Origin: Anodontia alba
Lineage: Eukaryota > Mollusca > Bivalvia > Lucinida > Lucinidae
Direction of reading: 5' to 3'
DNA length: 64,000 bases
Assembly: GCA_964016985.1 (NCBI GenBank)
Contig: OZ024821.1
Coordinates: 88,034,535-88,098,534, forward strand
Shown piece after piece: positions 33,117 to 44,402 of the stretch. The notes under the pieces were generated by a model that saw only the letters and a program-made list of their open reading frames with translations, searched no databases and was not told the DNA's origin. A program made the translations under genes and the position numbers. Numbering within the stretch: position 1 is the stretch's first letter; every line of letters starts with the position of its first letter.

Positions 33117-33262
33117 CAATCTTATCAGTGTCTTTGAAGAGGACACTGTGGATAGCCAATGGTTCATAGCCAATGGTTCGAGGCGTCTTCAGGCAGACAG
33201 CAAAGACTGATCAGACTGAACGGATGTAGGAAATGCTGTGACCCGGCTGATTTATTAGCTTA
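33117..33262. mobile_element. Family F partial element
   Basis: 'ggatagccaatgg' and 'gcagacagcaaagactgatc' match the second half of family F. 'gccaatggttc' is duplicated in tandem. Confidence 0.55.
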
Positions 33263-33446
33263 TCATTTCTTACTTTTCTTATGAGTGGAGAGCAGATAAA
33301 ACGTATGCATACCGATTGCAGACTTTTAATGTTATAAATTTGTTTTCATCTTTTGCAAACAGCGATGATGCTGATAAATAATTGAAGCCATAAGGTGTTA
33401 TTAATCATTCCATGTTTGGACTAAACACTTAAATACGAACCGAATC

Positions 33447-33640
33447 ACAGCATTTCCTACAGGATTACATGTGTGCACAACGAAGACTCAGATTAGCCTG
33501 CGAATTCGTGCAGTCTGATCAGAGTATACGCATGACACTCTGGGGAAGCAATGATCCAAAGCGTCTTTGGGAGAACAGCGCAGATTCTTCGTTGTGTGCA
33601 CAGGCAGTCTTGTAGGAAATACTATGCCCTGGCTCATATG
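33447..33640. mobile_element. Family F inverted-repeat element
   Basis: Inverted ends of about 45 bp: 'agcatttcctacaggattac' with 'gtgcacaacgaagactcag' on the left, and their complement ('attcttcgttgtgtgcac', 'cttgtaggaaatactatg') on the right. Confidence 0.75.
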
Positions 33641-33924
33641 AGATTATGTCAGATGAAAATAGCAATTAATTTCCGAAATTTAACTAGTTGCTACTATAGG
33701 GAAAGGATTAATCATGAATGAATGTCGTACAAGGCAAAACAACTATGTGACTTGATGCTTAATTGATTTAGGCACTCTCTGTAATGAAGTGTTGGGTAAA
33801 GCCAGACATTGCAGACATAGTTTTAAGTGAATGCCAATTTCGGTTATAGTTTATGCCCCGAACAAAGGTTTTGACTTTCTGATATGATTATATGTATTAT
33901 TACACTTACAACATTTGAACAACA

Positions 33925-34370
33925 GTGTGAAGAAACGTATCTTCGGACATATGCACCAAGAGAAGTCTAAGGTCATTAAACGCATCTGCACAGTCTGATA
34001 AGAGCCTTCGTTGGCACTCCATCACGAAAACAAGCCTATTCAAATATATTGAAAATTTCACCACCAAAAACTGAAAGTTTTCAGATAAAAATTCTGATAA
34101 TTTTCATATGGCTGCTCAAAACATAGATTGAGGCGGTTCTAACGAGTATCCACAATCAATGTTTTTGAGCTGAAATAAGAAAAATAATGTATACGCCTGT
34201 AAACCCCAGTATTACTATATAAAAGTGGGGTTAAAGGGGGTCAAAATTATACTGGCATGTTTTCGTGATGCTTTGGATAGCCAATGATCTAAGGTGTCTT
34301 CAGACGGGCAGCAAAATATTCTGATCAGATTCCACGTCAGAGAGCAAATTTTCTAACGCTGTGCCACGTT
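33925..34370. mobile_element. Family F element split by PalA copy 19
   Basis: The left part 'cagtctgataagagccttcg' ends at 33985-34019. The right part 'tttggatagccaatgatct' resumes at 34272. The uninterrupted order is visible in the copy at 33117-33262. Confidence 0.7.
34020..34270 (-). mobile_element. PalA copy 19 (right palindrome arm deleted)
   Basis: Both ends are CATCACG/CGTGATG. Sequence jumps from 'acatagattg' to 'aggcggttctaacgag', which removes most of the element's right arm. Confidence 0.9.
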
Positions 34371-35090
34371 CTACCAAGACCAACGAATCTAGACGTACCT
34401 GAACTAGCCCTGAGAAACGGTGTTTATGGGTTATATAATAAATTAGGTGAACCCTATGATGACTGAACACTGAATTTGTTAGTGTAATTTAACTCAGACC
34501 ATCGACTAACGATTAAAATACCATCTCTCTGAGAGGGAGAGGATTCGTTTCCGCCTTTTTGCTGTACCAAAGACACGACGAGCTCCTATGCTTCCTGCCA
34601 CTATTATCCTGTTACAGAGTAATTAAATAATGTTGGATATATCGACAAACAGCATAAACGTATCGAAATTACGCACATTAGGCATGTGCGTAAGGAAAGT
34701 ATTTACAATAAAGCCAGATCACCTAAGATTTCTTCCTTTATCGTGAAGACTACTCCCCTTGGAGCAAATTCCTTTAAGAGTAGCACCTATTTTGGAAGCA
34801 ATACTAAATAATTTTTCTCGATTTTTCCTTGCTGTACGTAAAAGAAATTCCGTTTTGGCGACGCCGCTGAATACAGAAGGCCCTTCTTAGACTATAAAAT
34901 TTAACCGCTTGGCTGTTTGTATTTGATATAAAGTATCTTTGCTCAAACTACGCCTCATTTCATGAGCATATTCTTTGTACACAATATCTATCGATATACC
35001 ATATTTGTCCAAAGTATACGGACACCTTAATTCAATACCATAACTATCCTTAAACTTGCACAGATTCGTTTCACTAGCTGTTGATGTGTC
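34371..35090. other. Unassigned sequence with a decayed family K segment
   Basis: Family K-like 'cccttggagcaaattccttt' and 'agagtagcacctattttgg' lie near 34755-34797. Nothing else was recognised. Confidence 0.4.
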
Positions 35091-35104
35091 TAAATACAGC
35101 TAAA

Positions 35105-35180
35105 TGAGTGGCAAACAGTGTAGACCTTGAGCGTTCTGCGGCATCTAATCTAGGGCTACACTGTTTGCTCAGACCTGTCT
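35105..35180. mobile_element. Family G stem, copy 3
   Basis: GTGGCAAACAGTGTAGACCT pairs with AGGGCTACACTGTTTGC. The GATCAGACGCCGC part is scrambled. Confidence 0.6.
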
Positions 35181-35477
35181 GTCCCAATAATTAGGACTAA
35201 TACAGTAGTGCATCATTTTATTTCCAAAGCTCAAAATAAGAACATATTTGGAAATAGAAGACGTTCCCTAGATTGAATGAAAAATAGCAAGCAAACATAT
35301 AAGGCATCTGTCAAGAAGACCATACTAAATTAAATTCGCGTCAAAATGACCCTGTTTGTTGACAGATACGACATTGATTTTGCTGAAATTTTCAGCATTC
35401 ACATTTTCAAAATCCCCATGAATGCTTGAAATTCAATTCCCATTCCACTGCCAAAATACTAATACTTTAGGCGCGCC

Positions 35478-35610
35478 CAGCCAAAACGTGTCTTCGGCAT
35501 ATGCGGAGAAGGAAGGTCCGAATCAGCTTGCGTAATTGCGCAGTCTGATTTGGATCTTCGCTATCCGCATATGCCTGAAGAAATGCGCATCTGCTGACAG
35601 AATCATTAGA
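35478..35610. mobile_element. Family F variant
   Basis: 'tcttcggcatatgcggag' and its complement 'atccgcatatgcctgaaga' flank 'gcgcagtctgatttggatct'. Confidence 0.6.
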
Positions 35611-35699
35611 GTTTGTGCATGTAAAGGGCGTTCGGGAAGGATTAATGCCTGTTCAGACTGTGCGAATGCTTAGGACGTGAATTAGCATACACTGGAAGA

Positions 35700-35935
35700 T
35701 ACGTTTGAACGGCAACGTCAGAAAATTACCTGGAGACATGTGCACCCAGCTAAGATTCAGATCACCCTGCGCATTCGCGCAGTCTGATCAGAATCTTCAC
35801 TAGGCGCATTTTTTATAGCCAAGGATGCAAATTTGCTTCATACGGACAACGTTCTGATCAAACTGCGCGGATGCGCATGCGCAAACTAATTTGAGTCATC
35901 GTTGTACGCACGTGACAGAAGGTACGTTCTCTTAC
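35700..35935. mobile_element. Family F inverted-repeat element
   Basis: 'acatgtgcacccagctaag' through 'gcgcagtctgatcagaatct' to the inverted half 'ctgatcaaactgcgcggatg'. Same order as 44403-44645. Confidence 0.7.
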
Positions 35936-36452
35936 TTTGCGGCTCATTAGCCTTGACGCGGCTCTTTCTTGTAATAGATGCTAGTTTATATCAGATTGAA
36001 TGTTTCTCAATAGATCTAGCAGTATGTTTACCACGGGACACAACATTTCTTTCCGACGATTGATGAATGAGAATAAAAGTGAAATGGTATCTCGAAACAA
36101 ATCATTAGAGCAGTTTGAAAATTGATGAATGCTTTTCCTCATATTTTCGTCCGGGTTTCGAAATAATTTCACCTGCATCTAAAATAACTCGATTTTTTTT
36201 TTTTTTTTTTTTCAATTTCAACTTTTGCGATAACGTTTTAATTTAATCAAGCTTTGCTTTTCTTTTTCATCTTAGGTAAATATACGTCCTTGTCGAATCA
36301 TTTTCGCTTAGACAGGTCTAATGATGTTCGAGGAGGTGATTATTTGGCGGGTAAACTAGTAATAACGTATATATTTAGTCCATAGACCATACATTTTATT
36401 TTGACAATGATTGAGGTATAAAGGGCGGTGCTCTTCGACTAAAACTTCTACG
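35936..36452. other. Unassigned sequence with poly-T
   Basis: A poly-T run at 36193-36212. No gene was recognised. Confidence 0.4.
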
Positions 36453-36731
36453 CATCACGAAAACATACCTATATAATATTGACCCCCTTAAACCCCGCTT
36501 TTATATAGTAAAACTGGGGTTTATAGGGGTATACATTATTTTTCTTATTTCTGCTCAAAAACATAGATTGTGGGTACTTGTTAGAACCGCCTTGCCGAGG
36601 CGGTTCTAACGAGTACCCACAATCTATGTTTTGAACAGAAATATGAAAAATATCTGAATTTTTTATAAAAACATTTCCCTTTTTTGGTTATAAAATTTTC
36701 AATATATTTGAATAGGCGTGTTTCCGTAATG
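36453..36731 (+). mobile_element. PalA copy 20
   Basis: Full length, intact hairpin, ends CATCACG and CCGTAATG. Confidence 0.93.
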
Positions 36732-36943
36732 GGAAGTTGACAAAATTTTCACGGATTTTTGCACCTTGCAACTCGGAATCGTATATTATATATTTGAAGG
36801 AGTACTACACCCATAGTGCATCAATTATCTTTTATTGAAATTGCCACTGTCATAGGAAAACAGGGTTGTAGTCACCCATCCATGGTCGGTGGTTTTGCCC
36901 GGGTACTATGGATTCCTTCAAATGTTCTTGTGCAATCGAAGTA

Positions 36944-37271
36944 CAGTGAACCCTCGTTACACAACAAGTGCATTTTTTTCCCAAAGATGTTGTCATTGCA
37001 AAGAATTTGCTGCTGTAAAGAATAGTAAATGGACAGAATGATATGTAAGAAAGGCCTTATTCTTATTGCCTCATAGAACATTATGTTTTGGATATTTGTT
37101 AGATTCGCCTCAATGAGGCGATTCTAACAAATATACAAAACGTATGTAGCTTAAAATTTTGGTACAATATTCTTGCATAAATTCTCATTAACTGTCACCT
37201 TTTGAGTGAAGGTTTCGTGACATTCACATTGTCAATATAACGAATTTTGTCATTGTATCGAGTGTTGGTAT
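36944..37271. mobile_element. PalB copy 2 (uninterrupted)
   Basis: CAGTGAACCCTCGTTAC to GTATCGAGTGTTGG with the core palindrome GGATATTTGTTAGATTCGCC and complement at about 37090-37135. It provides the empty sites for the two insertions in copy 1. Confidence 0.85.
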
Positions 37272-37317
37272 AAAGAGGGCTGACTGTAAAATGAAACAAT
37301 GTTTGAACATTTTACCT

Positions 37318-37400
37318 GAGTACCGACACCTGCACTGAAGTACTGACATCAGTACTGAAGTACCTATACCAGTATCAAAGTATCTATGTCAGTAGCGGAA
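37318..37400. repeat. Short tandem repeat, about 20-bp unit
   Basis: 'actgaagtactgacatcagt' and variants repeat four times. Confidence 0.7.
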
Positions 37401-37402
37401 TA

Positions 37403-37735
37403 CAGTGAACCCACGTTACTCGTACAACGACAGCATTTGTTCCGAAAGATGTTGCCATTCAAATGAATTAGCTGTTGTAAAAGAATCCTTAATGGACATA
37501 ATGATATATAAGAAAGACCTTGTTTTATTCTTATTTCCCCATAGAACATGTGTTTTTGATATTTGCTAGAATCATCTCGGTGCGGCCATTCTAACAAATA
37601 TCCAAAACACATGTTGCTTGAAATTTTAATGCATTCTTGCATAATAAGCCATTAACTGTCATCTCCTGAGCGAAGGTTTCGTAACATTCAAATTTACATT
37701 ATAAAGAATTTTGACTTTGTATTGAGTGTCAGCAT
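37403..37735. mobile_element. PalB copy 3
   Basis: Same family, with the core GATATTTGCTAGAATCATCTC and a partial complement (GGCCATTCTAACAAATATCC). It adjoins the short tandem repeat. Confidence 0.85.
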
Positions 37736-37745
37736 AAAACGGAAG

Positions 37746-37815
37746 TTCCCTACATGTACTAGCGTCAGTACTGCGGTACATGTACCGCAGTACTGATGCT
37801 AGTACATGTTGGGAA
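37746..37815. repeat. 70-bp near-perfect palindrome
   Basis: Symmetric about 37780/37781 (CTGCGGTACA|TGTACCGCAG). The arms 'acatgtactagcgtcagta' and complement have only a few mismatches and no spacer. Confidence 0.9.
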
Positions 37816-37884
37816 GTATTGAGAAACAGCATGTACTTAATGAGAATATTGTACGCTTGGTTGATTTTTGCAAATATTTTACAA

Positions 37885-38060
37885 GGGAGACAACTATTAT
37901 AACTTTATGTTTGCTTTCTATACAAATATCCTCTTCTAATACGGGAGTCTATTCTAAAAGAAGGAACTGTTTCCTGTGATAGTGGAACCCTTTCGTGAAG
38001 GGATTCAAAACAGTTTTGGCAGGGTGTCATTCCATGAAACTGTATTCCTCCCCTTAATTA
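37885..38060. mobile_element. Family K copy
   Basis: GGGAGACAACTATTATAACT, then 'cctcttctaatacgggagtc' and 'cctttcgtgaaggga', followed by 'ccatgaaactgtatt'. Confidence 0.55.
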
Positions 38061-38369
38061 TGATATTAAGTCGTTTGGCAAAGATAAGGCAAAGATAAGT
38101 TATATATTAAACTACAACTTAACATGTATCAAAAGTCGATCTGTAAAATCTAAATAAACGACGTTTCTGCTCATATATAAATCGCTTAAGTCATTAATCA
38201 ACAGTTACAGCAGTGCATTTCACAGAAGAAATAGACAATTTTTTGTTCCGTTTGTACCGTCAATTGACTGTAACTCGCCAGGAATAAAACAACCATTTCA
38301 GTCTAATACGCATGCAGTGACTATGAGTTCCGAATTTATCCTACGAGCTTTTTTAACACCGAACAATGT

Positions 38370-38870
38370 TTTGAGCCGCAACACATGTGAGCCCAACGGA
38401 GCTTCAGATCAGCCTGCGCATCCTCGCAGTCTGATCAGTGTCTTCATTGTCCGCATGAATAAACTTGGTATCCTTTGCTATCCAAATTATGCCCTTTGAA
38501 GGTTCTGATTCTTTGCTGGACACACATATCCAAGGGTACGTTTCATTACGAAAGCACGCCTATTCATATAAATAGAAAATTTCACTTTAAAAAAACTGAA
38601 ATTTCTCAGATAAAAACTGATGTTTTTCATATTTCTGTCCAAAACATAGACTGCGGGTACTCTTTGGAACCGCCTCGGCGTGGCGGTTCTAACGAGTACC
38701 CTCAATCTATGTTCTTTTGAGCAGAAATAAGGAAAATAACGTATACCCTGTAAACCCCAGTTTTTACTATATAAAAGTGGAGTTTAAGGGGGTCAAAAAT
38801 TATATAGGCATATTTTCGTGATGTTCTAACGTCGCGGATCATTTTATGCTTATATGAATAGCAAAACCAA
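38370..38870. mobile_element. Family F element split by PalA copy 21
   Basis: 'gcagtctgatcagtgtcttc' and 'cacatatccaagggtacgtt' precede the PalA insertion. 'ttctaacgtcgcgg' follows it and matches the 'tttctgacgttccgg' end of the copy at 44403-44645. Confidence 0.65.
38544..38823 (-). mobile_element. PalA copy 21
   Basis: Full length, hairpin loop CGGCGT, inserted in a family F element. Confidence 0.92.
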
Positions 38871-38941
38871 ATGCCAGAATACCTTTCCTCGCAGTCTGTG
38901 CGGTATTTTAATTTGTCTTGTCCAGGCTTTGTAACAAACAA

Positions 38942-39155
38942 ATGACCCAGCGCATGACAAAACCAACAGACTGACATGTGGGCCCAACGGAGACTAAGAA
39001 CACCCTGGGCATCCGCTCCGTCTGATCAGAGTCTTCGCTGTTCACATGAAGAAAGCATGGGTCCTTAGCTACCCACTGAGCGCAGAGCAAAGACTGATCA
39101 GGCTGGGCGCATGCAATGCCATCTCGTTGGTTTTGTCATGCGCTGGCTCAAACTT
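38942..39155. mobile_element. Family F element with 28-bp inverted ends
   Basis: GACCCAGCGCATGACAAAAC(CAACAG) at the left is matched by its complement (TTGGTTTTGTCATGCGCTGG) at the right. The interior has 'gtctgatcagagtcttcgct'. Confidence 0.8.
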
Positions 39156-39664
39156 AATTTCCTGTATACAAAGCATGTCCTTATTAGACTACGATGGTAC
39201 CGTCTATTTTCAATGATTATAAAAACCCACCGGATAGGCGAACGAACGTAAAAGTGGAACAACCGGCGTTTTCGACAGCCAAAATGAATTTGCTTAAAAT
39301 GTGGATTCGAACACACCTATTTCATTTTCTTAGCTAAGTATTTAACTTCGGATATATTCCATAATTTGACAGAAATCTTCACGAAGATGAACAAATAAGT
39401 TTCAATTACACCTTGATGTAGGCGGCCAGAATTTTCCCGCGATCTTTTCAAAAGACATTTCTTCTGTTCGATTGAAACATATAAAAATATGTTGCTTATT
39501 TTCAATACCACAACATAAACCATAAAACGGATTCATACATTATAAAACCTGTCACATTGAAGAATCACACCCGATCCCGATTTTGGGGGGCGAACGTTAG
39601 TCATAATGGACCTACGATATACTTAAATACGCTTTTTTAACGGGATCCCTTTGAAAGCAAGAAA
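39156..39664. other. Unassigned sequence
   Basis: No feature was recognised. Confidence 0.4.
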
Positions 39665-39800
39665 TCATACAAGATTTGAATATGCAAGACTCGGTTTTGT
39701 CGAGTCTGTCCATGAGCAGTAATTATAAATGCAACTCTGCTCACGCCGTCTAGCGTATACTTAAGCAGAATTGCACATTCAAAACAATAATCCTGCATGA
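39665..39800. mobile_element. Family L element, copy 2
   Basis: 'aagactcggttttgtcgagtct' palindrome and 'catgagcag' as in 3153-3312, ending 'aataatcctgc'. Confidence 0.5.
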
Positions 39801-40415
39801 GCATTTTAAACCCAAAGGACCCATAAAATAAATATATATTCTGAACGGGGTGGGTGGGGGTCATTTTAGTACACGTACCTTAAAAAAATCAACCTATTAA
39901 TATACCTGACTTATGCAAAACATGAGCTTCTAGAAAAGACGTGTTAACTTTTTTTATGTACATTCTGACTTGAAAAAGTGAAAACTACGCATCAGAGGTA
40001 AAATTGATCCAAAAAGAGTAATCTTAAATGTGTAAAATACATTTTAATAACGAAAAATCGGGTCATTCATATACCACAGTCAGAAAAAAAGGGGGATATT
40101 CATATACTTACCGAGTTGAAAAATGGGGCTATTCGGCACGTACATCCGTACTATAGCATATACATTATACAGGCAGTTAGCCCCACACGCCTCCCTCCCA
40201 CCCCCTCTGAGATTCTGAACTATGTTGAAGTTCAGGAAGCCTTTTACAGCAACCACACTTCACTTAACCCCAGCTATAATATTGTTTTGGAATATGATTT
40301 TTTATGTACATGAATACACGTACATGTAGTTTTGGTGACTGAGAGCTACATGTATAACCATTGAGGATACGGTCAAATGGCTGTACAAACTACAATGTAC
40401 GAGAACGACCCACTC
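39801..40415. other. Unassigned sequence
   Basis: No gene was recognised. A 65-codon frame at 40116-40313 lacks any motif. Confidence 0.4.
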
Positions 40416-40423
40416 AAAGACTT

Positions 40424-40495
40424 CCACTCACTCACTCACACACTCACTCACTCACTCTCTTCACTCTCTCCCTGCCTGCCTCCCTCCCTCACTCG
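40424..40495. repeat. (ACTC)n and CT-rich microsatellite
   Basis: ACTCACTCACAC runs pass into CTCTC and CCTGCCTCCC sequence. Confidence 0.9.
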
Positions 40496-40703
40496 CTGTT
40501 CGCACACATATGGTATAGAATTAGACGAAGATCTAGACAAAGCGTCATCTAGACATCTAGCCCCATTAGATGGCTAGGAATGCGCGTTTGAAGAACGTCT
40601 TTACGGAGAACGAAAAGCACTACATGTATAACGTCGTGTCTTGACGCAATTTTATTATACGATATACGTCGACGTCACAAGTTTTACGACGTTGCGTAGC
40701 ATG

Positions 40704-41013
40704 ATTTGTTTGTTTGTGTTGAGGTTTTACGGCCCAGTCAACCCAATGTGGTCATGTCGAGTGCGGTCAGTTTACCTAACCACACGTTTACTGGGCAGGC
40801 TTTGTCCTCTAAGCGGTTAACCAGTATTGTGCACATTCTTTCGCCAGAAACTGACAACTGCCCTTCTTGAATCAGCGGAAGGGAGAGAATGACCGTAGAA
40901 AATATTTCATGATCAATCTCCACGAAAGAATGTTGCCGACCTCGGCGGGGGTCGAACCCGCGACCTCCTGGTCTCCAGTCGGACGCGCATCCAACTGAGC
41001 CACCGAGGCCGGA
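40704..41013 (-). mobile_element. tRNA-headed SINE, most complete copy
   Basis: Minus-strand head at 41013-40934 reads CCGGCCTCGGTGGCTCAGTT with A box TGGCTCAGTTGG (41002-40991) and B box GGTTCGACC (40957-40949), the internal Pol III promoter layout of a tRNA. The body matches 28341-28520. The 3' tail 'gggccgtaaaacctcaacac' ends in (CAAA)n. No full tRNA follows the head, so it is a SINE and not a tRNA gene. Confidence 0.88.
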
Positions 41014-42534
41014 TGTCTTCCATTAGGCTACGGCTGTCACTGAAGCTGCTTGACATGGAAAAGTGGAATAAAAAGGTTACAAACCTCAATGATTTTGATT
41101 TGATAAAGTAAACGTTCTAGGAACCCGTTTTATGTGAACATTGTACGCATAAAAGTAGTAGTATATGGCCACAGTAAGGTCTCTCAATGACAGAATAAAA
41201 TGTGTTATGCACCCGACTCCCCCACTCACCCCTACCACCCCCTCCCCACCCTCCCAAAAAATGTCACTCTCACTTGCAAAATATTTTTTTGTTTGTTTGT
41301 GATGAGGTTTTACGTCCCCATCAACACATTATAGATCATTTTGGAGAACTAGCAAAATATTGAGAACCTTCCCAGGTCAATATATTAGACTCAAACAATA
41401 AATTGGCTTCTTTTTACTAGCAATATTATAAAAGAGATACCGGTCTTATAATTCCGATTCTTAAAGAAATTCTCGCGGGTTCGCATCTCTCGGTCGTCTG
41501 AAAACTTTCCTTTAGCGTCTAATTCGTCGTCTCCGTCCCAAGCGAATCAAAGCCCGGACGTTTGCCATTGTTTACATTTTTATGCAAGGTCGCAAGTAAA
41601 GGTACTTACCTAGGGTATATTAAATATTTAAATATTTCCTTAAATTAAATTAAGTAGCATCATAAAGTTGATATTTTATTTGTAGTTTACTTTCGCCGAT
41701 GTTTTAGGAAATACCTAAAGTACGTACTTAAATTTTAAATGAGCATTGTAATCCTGGGCCTTGGTTACGAATGTCCAAACTCGCCCAAAATCTTGATATA
41801 TGTCCAGATGTAGTTATAATAGTTCGCTTCGCCCTAATTTATCAGTGGGTCAACATAGAAGCATAAATTAACTCTCAACACTATAGTGAAACAAAGATGA
41901 GGGCTCGACTACAAACTGAAAATCAAAGTTAAGAAAACCACTAGCAGAGCCATGGTTAGCACGATCAACGACAAGTAAGGTCACAAGTTATCTAGAAAAG
42001 GCTACATGTAATGATATTGGGCGCCAAGTTGCAGTACATCAGTTGTGATGCTTGATCTAGAGTTTGCGATGAAACTTACCTTATGTGGCCTTTTGTGGAA
42101 TTTCGGTGACCAGTACCAAGTAGGAAACATAATCCCTGTTATGTTTAGCTTTATATAAAGTTACTGCAAACATTACAGACAGCATATGATAACACCAATA
42201 ATAGATGATATGCTAGATATTATGTAAATCGGTCATTTTGAAGATACTTTTTGTAATGCGTTAGACCCAGTATATTCTTTAAAGCAGAATTCCTTAAAAG
42301 CCTCCGAGATTTTTATTCGATATTTGCTGAAGTCAGTATGGCAAGAGAATCAAAATTTAGGTCCACATAACTATCCTATTTGATAAAATCCATTTGACTA
42401 CCTGTTTGTCTTGTTGCAAGCGTTTTAAGTTCAATGATTAGGAGCGAGCGCGAGTCCAACTATTATGTTTTCTAGTCGTTTTTTTTTTTTGTTTTTTTTT
42501 ATGAACGTATTGGAACAACCAATGTAGTTAATAC
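41014..42534. other. Largely unassigned sequence with a SINE tail fragment
   Basis: 41287-41345 carries a SINE tail ('gtgatgaggttttacgtccc'). 41218-41268 is C-rich. 41463-41575 is a local CpG-richer patch. The remainder has no recognised feature. No gene was seen. Confidence 0.45.
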
Positions 42535-42813
42535 CATTACGAAAACACGCCTATTCAAATATATAGAAAAGTTTTCCTCCAAAAACATAAAATTTCAGAT
42601 AAAAAAAATCTGATATTTTTCATATTTCTGCTCAAAACATAGATTATGGGTACCCGTTAGAACCGCCTCGGCGAGGCGGTTCTAACGAGTACTCACAATC
42701 TATGTTTTTGAGCAGAAATAAGAAAAATAATGCATACCCCTGTAAACCCCAGTTCAACTATATAAAAGTGGGGTTTCAGGGGTTCAGTATTATATAGGCG
42801 TATTTTCGTGATG
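42535..42813 (-). mobile_element. PalA copy 22
   Basis: Full length with a perfect CCTCGGCGAGG loop. Confidence 0.93.
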
Positions 42814-42988
42814 CAACGAAAACTTTACGACAGCACAGTGATTCTTTATTATTCCTTATATACAACAAATGTTCCGGTAGAGTTTTCAGTTAATGCAGTC
42901 TCATTTTTATGTCTTCACTCCTACACCGCTCAGCCCGCTCTCCTCTCTCCTTCTACTTCACTCGGAATTATTTTTCTTGCCTAAGGTC

Positions 42989-43301
42989 CATCACGAAAAC
43001 ATGTCTATATAATTTTGACCCCCTTAAACCCCACTTTTATATAGTAAAACTGGGATTAACAGGGGTATACATTATTTTTCTTATTTCTGCTCAAAAACAT
43101 AGATTGTGGGTAGTCGTTAGAACCGCCTCGGCGAGGCGGTTCTAACGAGTACAACCGCCTCGGCGAGGCGGTTCTAACGAGTACCTTTAATCTATGTTTT
43201 GAGCAGAAATATGAAAATTATCAGAATTTTTTTCATCTGAAAATTTTCATTTTTTGGTGGTAAAAAATTCAGTATATTTGAATAGGCATGTTTTCGTAAT
43301 G
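42989..43301 (+). mobile_element. PalA copy 23 (hairpin core duplicated)
   Basis: Full length plus about 35 extra bp. The inner segment AACCGCCTCGGCGAGGCGGT(TCTAACGAGTAC) occurs twice in tandem (43119-43182), giving two adjacent hairpins. Confidence 0.92.
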
Positions 43302-43765
43302 CGCTACAAATTCCCATCCCAGCCCCGCCTCCGCAAAAGCATACATCTTCGGACCTATTTACTACATAACTATCATACCCAGTCATAACTGAAATTAAGT
43401 GGATGAATTTCGGAGGGTTGCTAATTGTTAATAATTGATAACTGGCGGCTATTTCCTAGGACTGTAACTTGTAATATTTGTTTATGCCAAAGACGTGTCC
43501 AGGTACATTGTACTCAATATCAAGCACAGAGTTATTTTGTATACAAAAGCCACAGCATTACAAATTTATGCATCATTATGTCACACTGTTGATGTGTCTG
43601 AAACGACAAAATGAGTGGTAAACATTTTAATACACCCTGATCAGGTGGCATGCATTGCGGCGTCAATTCGTGGTGTACACTACTTTTTCATGCCTCGTTG
43701 TCTGAATACTTATGGTAAATCCTTGTTCTGTTTACACACAAACACGCGCATACAAAAGAAGAAAA

Positions 43766-43770
<5 letters not shown>
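43302..43770. other. Unassigned sequence
   Basis: A degenerate family G-like 'gtgtctgaaacgacaaaatg' and 'ccctgatcagg' lie near 43595-43645. No gene was recognised. Confidence 0.4.
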
Positions 43771-43771
<1 letters not shown>

Positions 43772-43803
<32 letters not shown>

Positions 43804-43840
43804 GCGCGCGCGCACGCACGCACGCACACACGCACACACT
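43772..43840. repeat. (CA)n(CG)n(CGCA)n alternating purine-pyrimidine tract
   Basis: About 67 bp of uninterrupted alternating pyrimidine-purine: CA 43772-43800, CG 43801-43812, then CGCA units. Confidence 0.93.
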
Positions 43841-44029
43841 GGTTGTGCATTTAGAACTATTTGGAATTTTAGGACAGTTTCTGCTGTAACAAATAGCAAT
43901 ATATCACGTATGGCAGCCTATTTTCGTTAGAAAGCCTTGATCATGTTTATCACCACTATGACATCAAAACAACTTGCATCTATCTGGTGTTCAAATCACA
44001 AGTCAGAAAAGATATGCGCAACACAAGAA

Positions 44030-44195
44030 AACGACTTTATATCATCAAGTCCCCAGCTCAGCCTGTGCATTCGTGCTGTCTGAACCGGGCCTTCGTTACC
44101 CTCTGGTAGAATCACTTGCTGCTCTAGGACATATTCTCAAACATAGTAGTCTTAGTTTGTTTGATCTTGGTCTTCGCTGTCTCATGTGACATGAG
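44030..44195. mobile_element. Decayed family F element
   Basis: 'ccccagctcagcctgtgcatt' and 'tgatcttggtcttcgctgtc' are diverged family F motifs. Confidence 0.45.
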
Positions 44196-44402
44196 TGCAT
44201 TTTCTGGTCATGCACGCCATACAGTGGAACATTTGTAGAATTGTTTACATCATTGAAACGAAATTCATTGTGATTTCATTGATATCAAATACTGTTTTAA
44301 ATGCGTTTTCAATTTACAAAAATGTTTGTTTTCATATTATTTTCGTATACTCGTTTATAATAAATCCAATAATATGATAAGATCAAAAAGCTAATACTTT
44401 CA

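Noticed and set aside
40934..41013. tRNA gene on the minus strand
   Set aside because: A and B boxes are present, but the sequence continues into a SINE body shared with 28.4 kb, and a complete acceptor stem is not evident.
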